A stretch of DNA of 64,000 bases, from positions 40,241 through 104,240 of the forward strand of contig JAUHXC010000037.1 in NCBI GenBank assembly GCA_030427205.1. The letters are read 5' to 3'. The notes under the pieces are model-generated. The model saw only the letters and a program-made list of their open reading frames with translations. It was not told where the DNA came from and searched no databases. Each line of letters starts with the position of its first letter. Within the stretch, counting starts at the first letter, position 1. Both the position numbers and the translations under genes were made by a program. The stretch is from a bacterium (GTDB taxonomy: Bacteria; Myxococcota_A; Bradymonadia; UBA7976; UBA1532). Below are positions 1 through 10,182 of this stretch, piece by piece.

Positions 1-909
<909 letters not shown>

Positions 910-1055
910 CGATCTCTCCTCGGCGGCGGGTCGTGGATGCGCCGGCGCGCGGCGCTTGAACGGCACATCGATGAGCGGCACGGTATGCCGGTCGCAGCCC
1001 GGGCGCCAGTGATCCGTCGCGCGCGCCCGTTTCACCGTGACCGCCAGGAGACCCG

Positions 1056-1418
1056 ATGCCCCAGCTCATCGACGCCCCCACGACGATCCCCGCCGCCGGC
1101 ACCAAACCCAAGCGCATCGACGAGTACGTCGGCGGGGTCAATACCGGCGACCGCGAGATCAGCATCGCCCACATGCGCTCGCCGGCGGGCTGGGTCGAGC
1201 CGGGGCAGACCCCCGAGTTCACCGAGTACACGCTCGTGATCGCCGGCAAGCTGCGGGTCGAGAGCAAGCAGGGCGTGCTCACCGTCGCGGCGGGGCAGGC
1301 GGTGATCTGCCGGCCGGGGGAGTGGGTGCGCTATTCGACGCCCGATGGCGATTGCGAGTACGTCGCGATCTGCCTGCCGGCGTTCTCGCCGGCGACCGTG
1401 CATCGGGATCCCGAATGA
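1056..1418 (+). CDS. small single-domain cupin protein
   Basis: A 120-residue protein of the RmlC-like cupin fold. The central part (FTEYTLVIAGKLRVES, then VAAGQAVICRPGEWVRYS) has the glycine and proline pattern of the two cupin motifs. The usual metal-binding histidines are largely missing: the first motif has Glu and Tyr where HxH would be. It may therefore bind no metal or a ligand rather than catalyse. The ATG has an AGGAG site 6 bases upstream. Its TGA stop overlaps the ATG of the next gene, so the two are probably translated together. Function unknown. Confidence 0.85.
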   Translation: MPQLIDAPTTIPAAGTKPKRIDEYVGGVNTGDREISIAHMRSPAGWVEPGQTPEFTEYTLVIAGKLRVESKQGVLTVAAGQAVICRPGEWVRYSTPDGDCEYVAICLPAFSPATVHRDPE

Positions 1419-2242
1419 TGCGGCTGGCCCCCTGGCTGGGGCTGGTGGTGCTCCTGCTCGCCGGGTGTACCCGCGAGCCGGCCGCGGCGCCGCCGACCGC
1501 TGCGCCACAGATCGAGGCGCCCGCAGCCCCGGAGGTCGAGGCGCCCGCGGCCTCGCCGAGCCGGCCCGCCGAGCCGATCCAGGCGCCGGAGATCCCGGCC
1601 GAGGCGCCGCTGGGCTTCGTCGAGATCACGACCGGCGGCGCGGGCAAGGCCGATCGATTGCCGTTGATCATCGCGGTGCATGGGCTGGGCGATCGCCCGG
1701 AGAACTTCGTGCGTCTCTTCGAAGGGCTGCCGCTGCCGGCCCGGGTCGTGGCGCCGCGGGGTCCGACTGCGCATGGGCAGGGGCGGTCGTGGTTCCCGGT
1801 GCGGCTGCCGGTGCGCCGGGACGATCCACGGATGGCGGCCGGCGTGCGCTCGGCGGCGGCGAGCCTGGCGGCGCTGGCCGCTTGGCTCCAGGCCCGTCGG
1901 CCGACGGTGGGCAAGCCGGTGATCACCGGCTTCTCGCAGGGCGGCATCTCGAGCTTCGCCGTCGCGGTGCACCACCCCGACGCGATCTCGGGCGCGGTGC
2001 CGGTGGCCGGGGCGCTGCCGGCGGATCTGTGGCGCGGGCCCGGCCCGTCGGTGCCGGTGGTGGCGCTGCACGGCAAGGCCGATCGGGTCGTGCCGTTCGC
2101 CGACGGCGCGGCGCTCGTCGAGGCGCTGGCCGCCCGGGGCGCCGACGCGCGCATGATCGCCTTCGACGACGTGCCCCATCGGGTCCCGCCGGCGGTGCGC
2201 CGCGCAGTCTTCGAGGCCCTGGCCGAGCTGGCGCCGCGCTGA
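1415..2242 (+). CDS. lipoprotein alpha/beta hydrolase (phospholipase/carboxylesterase type)
   Basis: 275 residues. The N-terminus is a lipoprotein signal peptide with a perfect LAGC lipobox (Cys18), followed by a Pro/Ala/Glu-rich tether to about residue 65. It is therefore expected to be membrane-anchored outside the cytoplasm. The catalytic part has IIAVHGLGD (oxyanion region), the nucleophile elbow GFSQGG (Ser174), Asp223 in GKADRVVPF and His255 in VPHRV, which together form a full triad of the carboxylesterase/phospholipase family. The start overlaps the cupin stop (ATGA); a second ATG directly follows. Substrate is unknown; a short-chain ester or lysophospholipid is typical for this family. 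Confidence 0.85.
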   Translation: MMRLAPWLGLVVLLLAGCTREPAAAPPTAAPQIEAPAAPEVEAPAASPSRPAEPIQAPEIPAEAPLGFVEITTGGAGKADRLPLIIAVHGLGDRPENFVRLFEGLPLPARVVAPRGPTAHGQGRSWFPVRLPVRRDDPRMAAGVRSAAASLAALAAWLQARRPTVGKPVITGFSQGGISSFAVAVHHPDAISGAVPVAGALPADLWRGPGPSVPVVALHGKADRVVPFADGAALVEALAARGADARMIAFDDVPHRVPPAVRRAVFEALAELAPR

Positions 2243-2320
2243 ACGTCTGCCGCCCGGCCGCTCACCGGTGCCCGGTTCAGCGGTCTTGCATCGCTGGCAG
2301 GTGAGCGTCATGATCCGCCC

Positions 2321-2653
2321 ATGGCTGATGCAGACGACAAGCCGACCGCTCCGCCTTCAGCGCTGCCGACCTCGACCGCGCCGATCATTCCGGTTCAGCG
2401 GGCCGACAGCGACACTGCGCTCGAACGGCAGATCGATCTCGACGAAGAGCACCTGCCGCGGGATACCGCCCCGCTCGAGCGGGCCGATCTGGATGCCCTG
2501 CGGGCGCTGGCAGAGAAGGACGGCGATCTGGACGGGCTCGGCGGGCCGACCGACGAGATCGATCTCTCGGACTTCGAGGACGACGACGAGGGGTCGGACG
2601 ACACCCTCAACGATACGGTCGCGTCCGAGGCCGTGCCCGACCTGGACGACTGA
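2321..2653 (+). CDS. small acidic protein of unknown function
   Basis: 110 residues with no recognisable domain. After a Pro/Ser/Thr-rich start it becomes very acidic, with Leu-Asp-Glu runs such as LERQIDLDEEHLPRD and DLSDFEDDDEGSDD, and is probably largely disordered. There is no signal peptide and no good Shine-Dalgarno site before the ATG. Third-position GC is as high as in neighbouring genes, which supports real coding. It sits between the hydrolase and a convergent lipoprotein gene, ending 23 bases before that gene. It could be a partner-binding acidic tail protein; no function can be assigned. Confidence 0.5.
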   Translation: MADADDKPTAPPSALPTSTAPIIPVQRADSDTALERQIDLDEEHLPRDTAPLERADLDALRALAEKDGDLDGLGGPTDEIDLSDFEDDDEGSDDTLNDTVASEAVPDLDD

Positions 2654-2676
2654 ACGTCAGGCACCGTCCGGACACC

Positions 2677-3537
2677 TCAGCGGGGCGGCTCGATCGCCAC
2701 GCACCCCACCTCCACCGTGACGCCGGCGCAGGTGTCGAGCGCGAGCGTGCCGCCGTCGAGCGCCAGGACGCGCCCCGGCGCCCCGCCTTCCTCCAACAAG
2801 ACCGCCTGCGCTTCGACGAAGCGCGCTTGCGCCGCGTCGAATCGCGCGGGGTCGATGCCCGCCATCAGCAGGTCCGGCGCGCCGTACTTGGGGTTGCCCC
2901 GGGTGAGCAGCATCAGCGTGCCGTCGGCTGCCCGGCGGCGGATGAGCCGCACCTGCCCGGCGGAGAGCGCGGCGCCCTTCAACTCGGCGGCCCATTCGGC
3001 GGCGGTCCACGCGCGGCGGGCGAGCAGGTCGAGCACGATGCCGTCGTGGCGGTCGGCGACGTACAGCGCGGCGGTGCCTACCAGCCGGATCTGCCCGCCC
3101 GCGAGCAGCGGCGCGGCGGCGCTGCGCAGCGAGACGGCGAGCGTCGCGGCCTCGGCTTTGGCCCTCTCCGCCGGCGGCAGGTCGGCGATCAGCCCGGCGA
3201 GCGCGGCGGCGGGCAGCATCGGATGGGGCAGGTCGGCGTAATCCAGCTCGACGTCGACCTCGTAGCCGCCGGGCACGCCCTGGACCCGACGGTGGATCGG
3301 CCGATAGGCCTCGGCCCGGCCGTGCACCGCGTCCCACATGGCCTCGACGTCGCCTTCGCGCTGCATCGCTTGGGTATCGGCGGTGAGCACGAGGTACATC
3401 TGCAGGGTCGGGCGCTCGGACGGCAGCAGCGGCGTCTGATCGATCGCCGCCGGCGTCGGCTTCGGCGCGCTGCCGCAGCCGAAGAACTGCCCGCCGAGAG
3501 CCAGCAACAGGCAAGACTGCACAAGACCACGTATCAT
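2677..3537 (-). CDS. lipoprotein of unknown function, coupled to the upstream kinase gene
   Basis: 286 residues. The N-terminus (MIRGLVQSCLLLALGGQFFGC) looks like a lipoprotein signal, although Phe at position -2 makes a weak lipobox. The body has no domain that I recognise: alternating helical and beta-like segments with many Ala/Leu, and a C-terminal Cys pair in TCAGVTVEVGCVAI. Its ATG overlaps the TGA of the Ser/Thr kinase gene (ATGA, 3534-3537), so the two are a translationally coupled pair. By context it may be a sensor or a partner of that kinase; this is inference only. Confidence 0.75.
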   Translation of the reverse strand: MIRGLVQSCLLLALGGQFFGCGSAPKPTPAAIDQTPLLPSERPTLQMYLVLTADTQAMQREGDVEAMWDAVHGRAEAYRPIHRRVQGVPGGYEVDVELDYADLPHPMLPAAALAGLIADLPPAERAKAEAATLAVSLRSAAAPLLAGGQIRLVGTAALYVADRHDGIVLDLLARRAWTAAEWAAELKGAALSAGQVRLIRRRAADGTLMLLTRGNPKYGAPDLLMAGIDPARFDAAQARFVEAQAVLLEEGGAPGRVLALDGGTLALDTCAGVTVEVGCVAIEPPR

Positions 3538-5063
3538 CGGGTCTCCTCGGGCACGGCCCGTCGGCGAGCGCTGCGGGCCGCCTGACGGTCGAGGGTGAAG
3601 TACACCGCTACGGTGCACGAGAGCGGTATGGCCACGGTGTACGCGGCGACGGTGGTCGCCGGCCAGACGGTGGCCGCCACCGCCGCGAGGCCCATCGGCA
3701 GGGCCATCCAGGCGAACCAGCGGGCCGTCGTCGCCGCGGCGAAGAGCGTCAGGGCGCTCAGCGCGGCCAGCTCGATGCCCAGCGGGGTCTCCGGGCTGCC
3801 GGCGGTCCAGTTGATCAGCCGCGCGCCGAGCACGGTGCCGATGGCGGCGAAGAAGTAGGCGGTGACCCGGCGGTTGAACGCGTTGGACAAGACCGCCCGC
3901 CGCCCGAAGAGCAGCCCGACGAGCGCGGCGGCCTGGACCATCAGCGCGAACAGCAGTCCCTGCTCGATGCCCGGCGGATCCCAGCCGTTGGCCAGACGCC
4001 CCATCACGGTGCTGATGACGACCATCAGGCCGACGCCGCCGACGAAGAGCAGCCGTTGGTTGCGCCCCGTCGCCGGATCGAGCTCCCGGTCGCGGCCCAG
4101 CTCGTCGAGCAGCGCGGCCAGCGATGGCCAGCGGGCGTCGGGATCGGGGTGCATGCCGCGGCGCAGCACCTCGAACAGCCACGGCGGCGCGCCGACATCG
4201 GGCGGCGGGGCGACGCTGTGGGCGTCGAGCGCGGCGAGCAGCGCGCCGAGCTGGCTGCGCGGAAAGGGCGGCTGCCCGTAGATCGCCTCGTACAGCGCGA
4301 CGCAGAAGGCGAACTGGTCGGCGCGGGCGTCGAGCCGCTTGCCTTGGAACTGCTCGAGCGCCATGTAGGCCGGGGTGCCGACCACCGTGCCGACCCGGGT
4401 CAGCGGCTCGTCGAGGCGCACGTCTTCGTCGCGGCTCACCGGCGGGCGCTCGCCGGCGCCCGGCGCCCGGGCGAGGCCGAAGTCGATGACCTTGGGCGCG
4501 CCGTCGGCGTCGATGAGCACGTTGTGCGGCTTGAAGTCCCGGTGCAGGATGCCCGCCGCGTGGGCCGCCGCCAGCCCCCGGCCCACCTGGATGTACATCT
4601 CGAGCACGTCGCGCCAGGGCCGCCGCTCGGCCTGCCAGGCGTGCAGGTCGTCGCCGGGCACGAACTCCATGGCCATGTAGAGCCGCGGCCCGACCTCGCC
4701 CGCCTCGTAGATCTGGGCCACGTTGGGGTGCGAGAGCCGGGCCATCGCCTGGGCCTCGCGGCGGATGCGCAGGCGATCTTCATCGCTGCCGGTGTCGCGG
4801 ATGAGCTTGATGGCCACGCGGCGGTCGAGCAGCTCGTCGTAGGCCGAGTAGACGATGCCCATCGCCCCTTCGCCCACCTGGGCCAGCAGCACGAAGCGCC
4901 CCATACGCGCGCCGTCGCCGGGCAGAGCCACCTGCAGGCTGCCGGTGTCGCGGCGGCGCTCGACGACGGCGAGCGGCGTCGGGCGATCGCGAATGGCGGC
5001 GGGCGGGTGGGAGTGGGTCACGGCCTCGAGCTGCGCGGTCGACTGCGGCGCAGCCCCGTCCAA
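3534..5063 (-). CDS. membrane Ser/Thr protein kinase (Hanks/PknB type)
   Basis: About 509 residues. The kinase domain (roughly 55-330) has the glycine loop VGEGAMGIVYSAY, the lysine in VAIKLI, the catalytic loop HRDFKPHN, the DFGLA magnesium motif, and ALE in place of APE in YMALEQ. The C-terminal third contains five or six hydrophobic helices (from LLFVGGVGLMVVISTVM onward), so the kinase is anchored by a multi-span membrane domain rather than by the usual single helix with external sensor. The listed start is a TTG without a good ribosome site; GTG at 5021 or ATG just before the kinase domain are alternatives. Coupled by ATGA to the following lipoprotein. Confidence 0.9.
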   Translation of the reverse strand: MDGAAPQSTAQLEAVTHSHPPAAIRDRPTPLAVVERRRDTGSLQVALPGDGARMGRFVLLAQVGEGAMGIVYSAYDELLDRRVAIKLIRDTGSDEDRLRIRREAQAMARLSHPNVAQIYEAGEVGPRLYMAMEFVPGDDLHAWQAERRPWRDVLEMYIQVGRGLAAAHAAGILHRDFKPHNVLIDADGAPKVIDFGLARAPGAGERPPVSRDEDVRLDEPLTRVGTVVGTPAYMALEQFQGKRLDARADQFAFCVALYEAIYGQPPFPRSQLGALLAALDAHSVAPPPDVGAPPWLFEVLRRGMHPDPDARWPSLAALLDELGRDRELDPATGRNQRLLFVGGVGLMVVISTVMGRLANGWDPPGIEQGLLFALMVQAAALVGLLFGRRAVLSNAFNRRVTAYFFAAIGTVLGARLINWTAGSPETPLGIELAALSALTLFAAATTARWFAWMALPMGLAAVAATVWPATTVAAYTVAIPLSCTVAVYFTLDRQAARSARRRAVPEETR

Positions 5064-5180
5064 GCGGCGATGGGTGCGGGCGAGCGGGGATTACGCGCGG
5101 ACATCGACCGATGGTCCCATACAACCGCGGCGGGATCGACATCCGGGTTCGGGTGGGGTGCCCCGCGCGGGGGCGGCGCC

Positions 5181-6350
5181 TCAGCCCTTGCGGTTGCCGT
5201 ACGCCCGCCGCAGCAGCTTGGCGATCGTCGCCAGCTGCATGTTGCTGGTGCCCTCGTAGATCTTGCCGATCTTGGCGTCGCGGTAGAACTTCTCGACCGG
5301 GTACTCCTTGGTGAACCCGACCCCGCCGAGGAACTCGACGCACATCGACGCGGCCCGCTCGGCGACCTGGCTCGAGAAGAGCTTGGCCATCGCGGCCTCC
5401 TTGACGAAGGGCTGGCCGGCGTCCTTGAGGCGGGCGGCGTTGTAGACCATCAGCCGCGCGGCCTCGATCTCGGTGGCCACCTGGGCGTACTGGAACTCCA
5501 TGCCCTGGAACTCGGCGATGGCGTGGCCGAACTGCTTGCGCTCGAGCATGTAGCCCATCGCGTAGTCGAAGGCGCCCTGCGCGAGCCCGATCATCTGCGC
5601 CCCGATGCCGATGCGGCCCTCGTTGAGGGTCTCGATGGCGATCTTGTAGCCCTTGCCGACCTCGCCGAGCACGTTGGCCGCGGGCACGACGCAGTCTTCG
5701 AGCAACAGCTCGGTGGTGCTCGACGCCCGGATGCCGAGCTTGTCTTCCTTCTTGCCGACGCTGAAGCCGGGGAAGTCGCGCTCGACGAGAAACGCGGTGA
5801 TGCCGCGATAGCCCTGGGACGGGTCGACGTTGGCCATCAAGACGTAGACCGAGGCCTCGGCGCCGTTGGTGATCCACAGCTTGGTGCCGTTGAGCACGTA
5901 CTCGTCGCCGCGCTTCTCGGCGCGGGTCTTGAGCGCGAACGCGTCGCTGCCCGAGCCCGGCTCGCTGAGCGCGTAGGCGCCGACCCACTCGCTGGAGAGC
6001 CGGGAGAGGTACTGCTCTTTCTGCGCCTCGGTGCCCCAGCCGAGGATGGCGTTGTTGACCAGCGTATTCTGCACGTCGACGAAGACCGATACGCTCGGAT
6101 CGACCGTGGCCAGCGCCTCGACGGCGAGGATGGCGGTGAAGAAGCTCGACTCGGCGCCGCCGAACTTCTCGGGCACCTCGACCCCCATCAGGCCCATCTC
6201 GAAGAGCGGCTTGATCAGATCGAGGTCGATCTGGCCCGCGGCGTCCATGGCGTGCACGTGCGGCGCGACCCGATCGCGAGCGAAGGCGAGCACGGCGTCG
6301 CGGAAGATGGTCTCGTCATCGGTGAGGCGGGTCAGCGGGGCGTTGCTCAT
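5181..6350 (-). CDS. acyl-CoA dehydrogenase (short/branched-chain type)
   Basis: FAD-dependent alpha,beta-dehydrogenation of short or branched acyl-CoA thioesters, passing electrons to ETF. 389 residues, the normal family length. Family signatures are EKFGGAESSFF, the flavin-binding ALSEPGSGSDA and LWITNGAEASVYVL, KLGIRASSTTEL, QFGHAIAEFQGMEFQ, and the C-terminal KIYEGTSNMQL, whose Glu is the catalytic base in short-chain and butyryl-CoA dehydrogenases. The start chosen is the ATG at 6350 preceded by GAGAG; an upstream in-frame ATG adds only low-complexity sequence. It stands alone, with no ETF or hydratase gene beside it. Confidence 0.93.
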   Translation of the reverse strand: MSNAPLTRLTDDETIFRDAVLAFARDRVAPHVHAMDAAGQIDLDLIKPLFEMGLMGVEVPEKFGGAESSFFTAILAVEALATVDPSVSVFVDVQNTLVNNAILGWGTEAQKEQYLSRLSSEWVGAYALSEPGSGSDAFALKTRAEKRGDEYVLNGTKLWITNGAEASVYVLMANVDPSQGYRGITAFLVERDFPGFSVGKKEDKLGIRASSTTELLLEDCVVPAANVLGEVGKGYKIAIETLNEGRIGIGAQMIGLAQGAFDYAMGYMLERKQFGHAIAEFQGMEFQYAQVATEIEAARLMVYNAARLKDAGQPFVKEAAMAKLFSSQVAERAASMCVEFLGGVGFTKEYPVEKFYRDAKIGKIYEGTSNMQLATIAKLLRRAYGNRKG

Positions 6351-6573
6351 CGGACTCTCGGCGAGGCTCGGGCGGGCAGGGCCCGCGGGGTTCTGCAGGT
6401 TGGCCGACGCGGGACCCGCGGCCCCGCTCGACGACGGCACACCGTCGCCGAAACGGTGCGGCGGCGCAAGCGGATGTCGGCGCGGCGCCGGTCGTTACGT
6501 GACTCGTGTTCTGGATTCGGTAAAGCACCCCACCGGATAATGAGCCCGTGTCACCGACGGTGGAGGCCACGAC

Positions 6574-9500
6574 ATGGGTCAGGGGAGCGGGTCGCCGCGA
6601 GGCGTATGGGTCGAGCCCGGTGCGGGGCGCGCGCTGGGCCTGGCGGTGATGCTGTGCGCGCTGGCGACGTTCGGCTGCACCCGGGACAACCCCGACTTCG
6701 TCGACGAGGGCGACGCCGAGACCCGGGTCGATCTGGCGGTGCCCGACGAGGGCCCGCGGGATGGCCGGGAGCCGATCGACCCGGTCGACATGGGCGCCGA
6801 CGGCGCCGTCGACGGGGCCCTCGCGGACGGGGCGGCCGACATGGCCGGTATGAGCGATATGGGCGATATGGGCGACATGGCCGAGCTGGGCGATATGGCC
6901 GAGCTCGCCGACGTGCCCGTCGACGCCATGTCGCCGATCGACGATGACGAAGACGGCGTGCCGCTGCCCGACGACTGCGACGACGGTGATCCCGATGTGC
7001 GGCCCGGCGCCGCCGAGCGCTGTGACGGCCGGGACGACGACTGCGACGACGCCGTCGACGAAGGCATCGTCGGCCTCGGCGCGCCCTGCGTCGCTGGGCT
7101 GGGGGCGTGCCGGGTGGAAGGCCGCCAGCGCTGCGCGGAGGACGGCCTGCTCGTCTGTGACGCGGTGCCCGGCGAGCCGGCCGACGAGCTGTGCAACGAG
7201 ATCGACGACGACTGCGACGGCGGCGTCGACGAGCAGGTCGCCGGGTGCTGCGCGCCGGGTGACCAGCGGATGTGCGGGTCGGGGGAGGGGGCCTGCTCGC
7301 CCGGGCGTCAGGTCTGCGGCGACGACGGGGTCTTCGGCCCCTGCGAGGGCGGCGTCGGGCCCGTGCCCGAGGCGTGCGACGGCGCCGATCGGGACTGCGA
7401 CGGCATGATCGACGAGGGCTACGCGCTCGACGAGCCGTGCGCGGTGGGCGTCGGCGGCTGCGCGGTCGACGGCGAGACCATCTGCGACGGCGGCGACGTG
7501 GTCTGCGATGCCATGCCGCTCGCGCCGCTCGCCGAGCGCTGCAATGACATCGACGATGACTGCGATGGCGTGGTGGACGAGCTGTTCCCGCAGCTGGGCC
7601 GGCCCTGCGCGGTGGGGCAGGGCGGCTGCGCGCGCCAGGGCACGCTGGTCTGCGGCGCCGATGGCCTGGCGACGTGTGATGTCGAGCCCGGCATGCCAGC
7701 GGACGAACTCTGCAATGGCATCGACGATGACTGCGACGGCGCCTCCGACGAGCAGGTCGGCGGCGGCATGCCGTGCGAGGTCGGGATCGGCGCCTGCAGC
7801 CGGCAGGGACGCACCGTCTGCGACGGCGCCGGCGAGATCGACTGCGACGCCATGCCCGGCGCGCCGGCCGCCGAGCGGTGCAACGGGATCGACGACGACT
7901 GCGATGGCATGCCGGACGAAGACCACCCCACGCTGGGCGACGACTGCGTGGTGCGGGCCGGGGGCTGCATGGCCGAAGGCATGCTCGTCTGCGCCGACGA
8001 CGGGGTCGACGTGGCCTGCGCCGCGCCGCCGATCGAGGGCGCCGTCGAGGTCTGCAACGGGGTCGACGACGACTGCGACGGCCCGATCGACGAGGACTTC
8101 GGCGTGGGCGATGCGTGCGTCGCCGGCCTCGGCGCCTGCGCGGTCGATGGGATCCGCGTCTGCCGGGACGAGGCCGGGTCGGTCTGTGATGCCATGCCCG
8201 GCATGCCATCCGACGAGGCATGCAATGGCATCGACGATGACTGCGATGGCTCGACGGACGAAGACTTCGGCGTGGGCGACGGCTGCCCGGTGGGCATCGG
8301 CGGCTGCGTCGCCGTCGGCCGGATCGCGTGCGGCGCGGACGGCCCCGAGTGCATCGGCGAGGCGCTGCCGCCGGGGGTCGAGGCCTGCAACGGCGTAGAC
8401 GACGACTGTGATGGCACGACCGACGAAGGGGTGGCCAACGCATGCGGCGCGTGCGGGGCGGTGCCGTTCGAGGTCTGCGATGGCATCGACGATGACTGCG
8501 ATGGACAGGTCGACGAGGGCACCGGCGTCTGCGTGGTGCACATCGGCGCGGTCGCGGCGCCGATGGGCGCGGTGGCTTTCGGCGCGAGCCTGGCCGCCGC
8601 CGGTGACATCGACGGGGACGGCGTCGCCGACGCCCTCGTCGGCGCGCCCGATGGTGAAGCGGGTCTCGCGGTGACTGTCGCTGGGGCCGGGCTGGATGTC
8701 ATCTGGTCGGTGGCCGACGTGCCGCGATTCGGCACCGACGTGGCCGCCGGCGACCTCGACGGGGACGGCGCCCGTGAGCTCTTCGTCGGTTCGCCCGGGG
8801 TGCAGAACGGCGCATTGGTTCAGCTCGATCGGGCCGGCGTGGAGGTGGTGCGCATCCCCGGCATCGAAGACTTCCGCGCCGGACGACAGATCGTGGCCGC
8901 CGACGGGGTGCCATGGGTCGTGATGGGCGATCGCGACGCCCGGCCGACGTTCTTCGGGCCGGCCGGCGCGCTGCAGGTCGTCGTCTTCGGCGACGCGGTC
9001 GAGTCGCTGCTGCTCGAGGGCGAGGCCGGCGGCGCCATGGGCGCCCGGGTGCACCTCGCGCCCGATCTGGGCGGCGACGGCCTGCCCGACATCGTGGCCA
9101 CCACCGAAGACTTCATCGATCGCGGGGTCGTCGCCTTCATCGACCTGCCGGCCGACCAGCGCAGCGACCCGATCAACCCCGGCTTCACCAACGGCAGCTT
9201 CGGCGAGAGCGCGGCCTTCGGGCGTCTGCTGGCCGACGAGGCGCCGATCGCGGCGTTCGGCGCGCCGCTCGTCGGCGCCCGGCAGACCGGCGGCATCTAT
9301 CTCTACGATCTGGCCGGCGCGCCGGTCGGCGGGCCGTTCAGCAACGGCGGCGCGCGGGCCCGTCAGGGGCATCGCCTCGCCGTGCTGCCGCGCCCCGGCG
9401 ATCGGCAGGATGCGCTCATCGTCAGCGGCGAGACGAGCGCCGAGCTGCGGGTATGGACGCTGTCCCGCGGCGCCGACGGCAGCCCGTCGGTCAGCGCGTC

Positions 9501-9648
9501 GGTCGCGGTGCAGGCCGAGGGCGCGGGGGACAGCCTCGGTCGCGCGATGGTGCTCGGCGGTGTGGGCCCCGATGGGACCCGTCGCCTCTTCGTCGGCGAG
9601 CCCGACGCGCTCGGCGGCGGTCGGGTGCACGTCTTCTCGGCGCGCTGA
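6574..9648 (+). CDS. large MopE-type Cys/Asp-repeat surface lipoprotein with C-terminal FG-GAP-like repeats
   Basis: 1024 residues. The N-terminal signal ends at Cys35 (ATFGC, an imperfect lipobox). Next is an acidic, Met-rich linker with MSDMGDMGDM repeats. Residues about 125-650 carry ten copies of a C-N-G-I-D-D-D-C-D-G-x-x-D-E motif, each followed by a Cys-rich spacer; this is the repeat of the methylococcal copper-binding protein MopE family and of many myxobacterial proteins, probably binding calcium or another metal. The last third has GDIDGDGVADALVGAPDG-like FG-GAP repeats of a beta-propeller. Probably displayed on the cell surface. Ends 5 bases before a convergent gene. Ligand unknown. 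Confidence 0.85.
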   Translation: MGQGSGSPRGVWVEPGAGRALGLAVMLCALATFGCTRDNPDFVDEGDAETRVDLAVPDEGPRDGREPIDPVDMGADGAVDGALADGAADMAGMSDMGDMGDMAELGDMAELADVPVDAMSPIDDDEDGVPLPDDCDDGDPDVRPGAAERCDGRDDDCDDAVDEGIVGLGAPCVAGLGACRVEGRQRCAEDGLLVCDAVPGEPADELCNEIDDDCDGGVDEQVAGCCAPGDQRMCGSGEGACSPGRQVCGDDGVFGPCEGGVGPVPEACDGADRDCDGMIDEGYALDEPCAVGVGGCAVDGETICDGGDVVCDAMPLAPLAERCNDIDDDCDGVVDELFPQLGRPCAVGQGGCARQGTLVCGADGLATCDVEPGMPADELCNGIDDDCDGASDEQVGGGMPCEVGIGACSRQGRTVCDGAGEIDCDAMPGAPAAERCNGIDDDCDGMPDEDHPTLGDDCVVRAGGCMAEGMLVCADDGVDVACAAPPIEGAVEVCNGVDDDCDGPIDEDFGVGDACVAGLGACAVDGIRVCRDEAGSVCDAMPGMPSDEACNGIDDDCDGSTDEDFGVGDGCPVGIGGCVAVGRIACGADGPECIGEALPPGVEACNGVDDDCDGTTDEGVANACGACGAVPFEVCDGIDDDCDGQVDEGTGVCVVHIGAVAAPMGAVAFGASLAAAGDIDGDGVADALVGAPDGEAGLAVTVAGAGLDVIWSVADVPRFGTDVAAGDLDGDGARELFVGSPGVQNGALVQLDRAGVEVVRIPGIEDFRAGRQIVAADGVPWVVMGDRDARPTFFGPAGALQVVVFGDAVESLLLEGEAGGAMGARVHLAPDLGGDGLPDIVATTEDFIDRGVVAFIDLPADQRSDPINPGFTNGSFGESAAFGRLLADEAPIAAFGAPLVGARQTGGIYLYDLAGAPVGGPFSNGGARARQGHRLAVLPRPGDRQDALIVSGETSAELRVWTLSRGADGSPSVSASVAVQAEGAGDSLGRAMVLGGVGPDGTRRLFVGEPDALGGGRVHVFSAR

Positions 9649-9653
9649 CGGGC

Positions 9654-10067
9654 TCAGCCCAGCGCGCGCATGCGGTTGCCGCGGGCCTTGTGCTCGACCT
9701 CGGCGAGCCCGAGCAGCTCGAGCACCGGCGGCACGTAGTTCGCGAAGCGGCCGCGCAGCCCCTTCTTCAGCCCGTACCAGCCGCCCAGCGGGTTGTCCGC
9801 CGAGCGGCCCCAGGCTTCGACCGTGCCGGCGCTCGTGGCGGCCTTCTCGTCTTTCGAGCCGAGCGGCATCCAGTCGCCGTGGGCCTGCAGCATGGCGTGC
9901 AGGTCGTCGATGCAGCGCAGATCGTAGGCCAGCCGGGTCTTGCCGACCTGCACCACCAGCGCCGGCGGGTTGGTGGTCTCGTCGCGCCACGCGCGGTAGG
10001 TCGAGCGGCCGGACGGGGTCGACAGGGTCCAGGGGTGCTCGGGGGTGCCATGGATGATCGCAGTCAT
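9654..10067 (-). CDS. conserved hypothetical protein
   Basis: 137 residues, no signal peptide or membrane segment. The sequence starts with a beta-rich stretch (TPEHPWTLSTPSGRSTYRAW) and has a helical middle (DDLHAMLQAHGDWMPLG). The C-terminal part is Gly- and Trp-rich (NPLGGWYGLKKGLRGRF). I do not recognise the family. The ATG has GGAG 8 bases upstream. It lies downstream of, and on the same strand as, the SRPBCC gene, with a short tandem-repeat array between them, and may belong to the regulon of the divergent LysR gene. Confidence 0.75.
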   Translation of the reverse strand: MTAIIHGTPEHPWTLSTPSGRSTYRAWRDETTNPPALVVQVGKTRLAYDLRCIDDLHAMLQAHGDWMPLGSKDEKAATSAGTVEAWGRSADNPLGGWYGLKKGLRGRFANYVPPVLELLGLAEVEHKARGNRMRALG

Positions 10068-10127
10068 CGGATGCTCCAGGGGTATCGCGCGGCGGGCCGC
10101 GCAGGGGTGGATGTCGTATCTTCGGGG

Positions 10128-10172
10128 GCGCTCGGACAGTGGGCGCTCGGGCGGTGGGCGCTCGGACAGTCG
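10128..10172. repeat. 3 x 15-bp tandem repeat
   Basis: Three adjacent copies of GCGCTCGGACAGTGG (the second is GCGCTCGGGCGGTGG, the third ends in CG), directly downstream of the SRPBCC stop codon and upstream of the hypothetical gene. A small intergenic minisatellite with no clear role. Confidence 0.8.
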
Positions 10173-10182
10173 GCGGGCGCGG

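Noticed and set aside
6508..6541. Possible sigma-70 promoter with GATAAT before the MopE-type gene
   Set aside because: The -10-like hexamer is good but no -35 of quality lies at 16-18 bases, so it was not listed as a feature.
7500..8500. CRISPR-like repetition
   Set aside because: The regular DNA repeats are the coding repeats of the MopE-type protein, not spaced by unique 30-40-base spacers.
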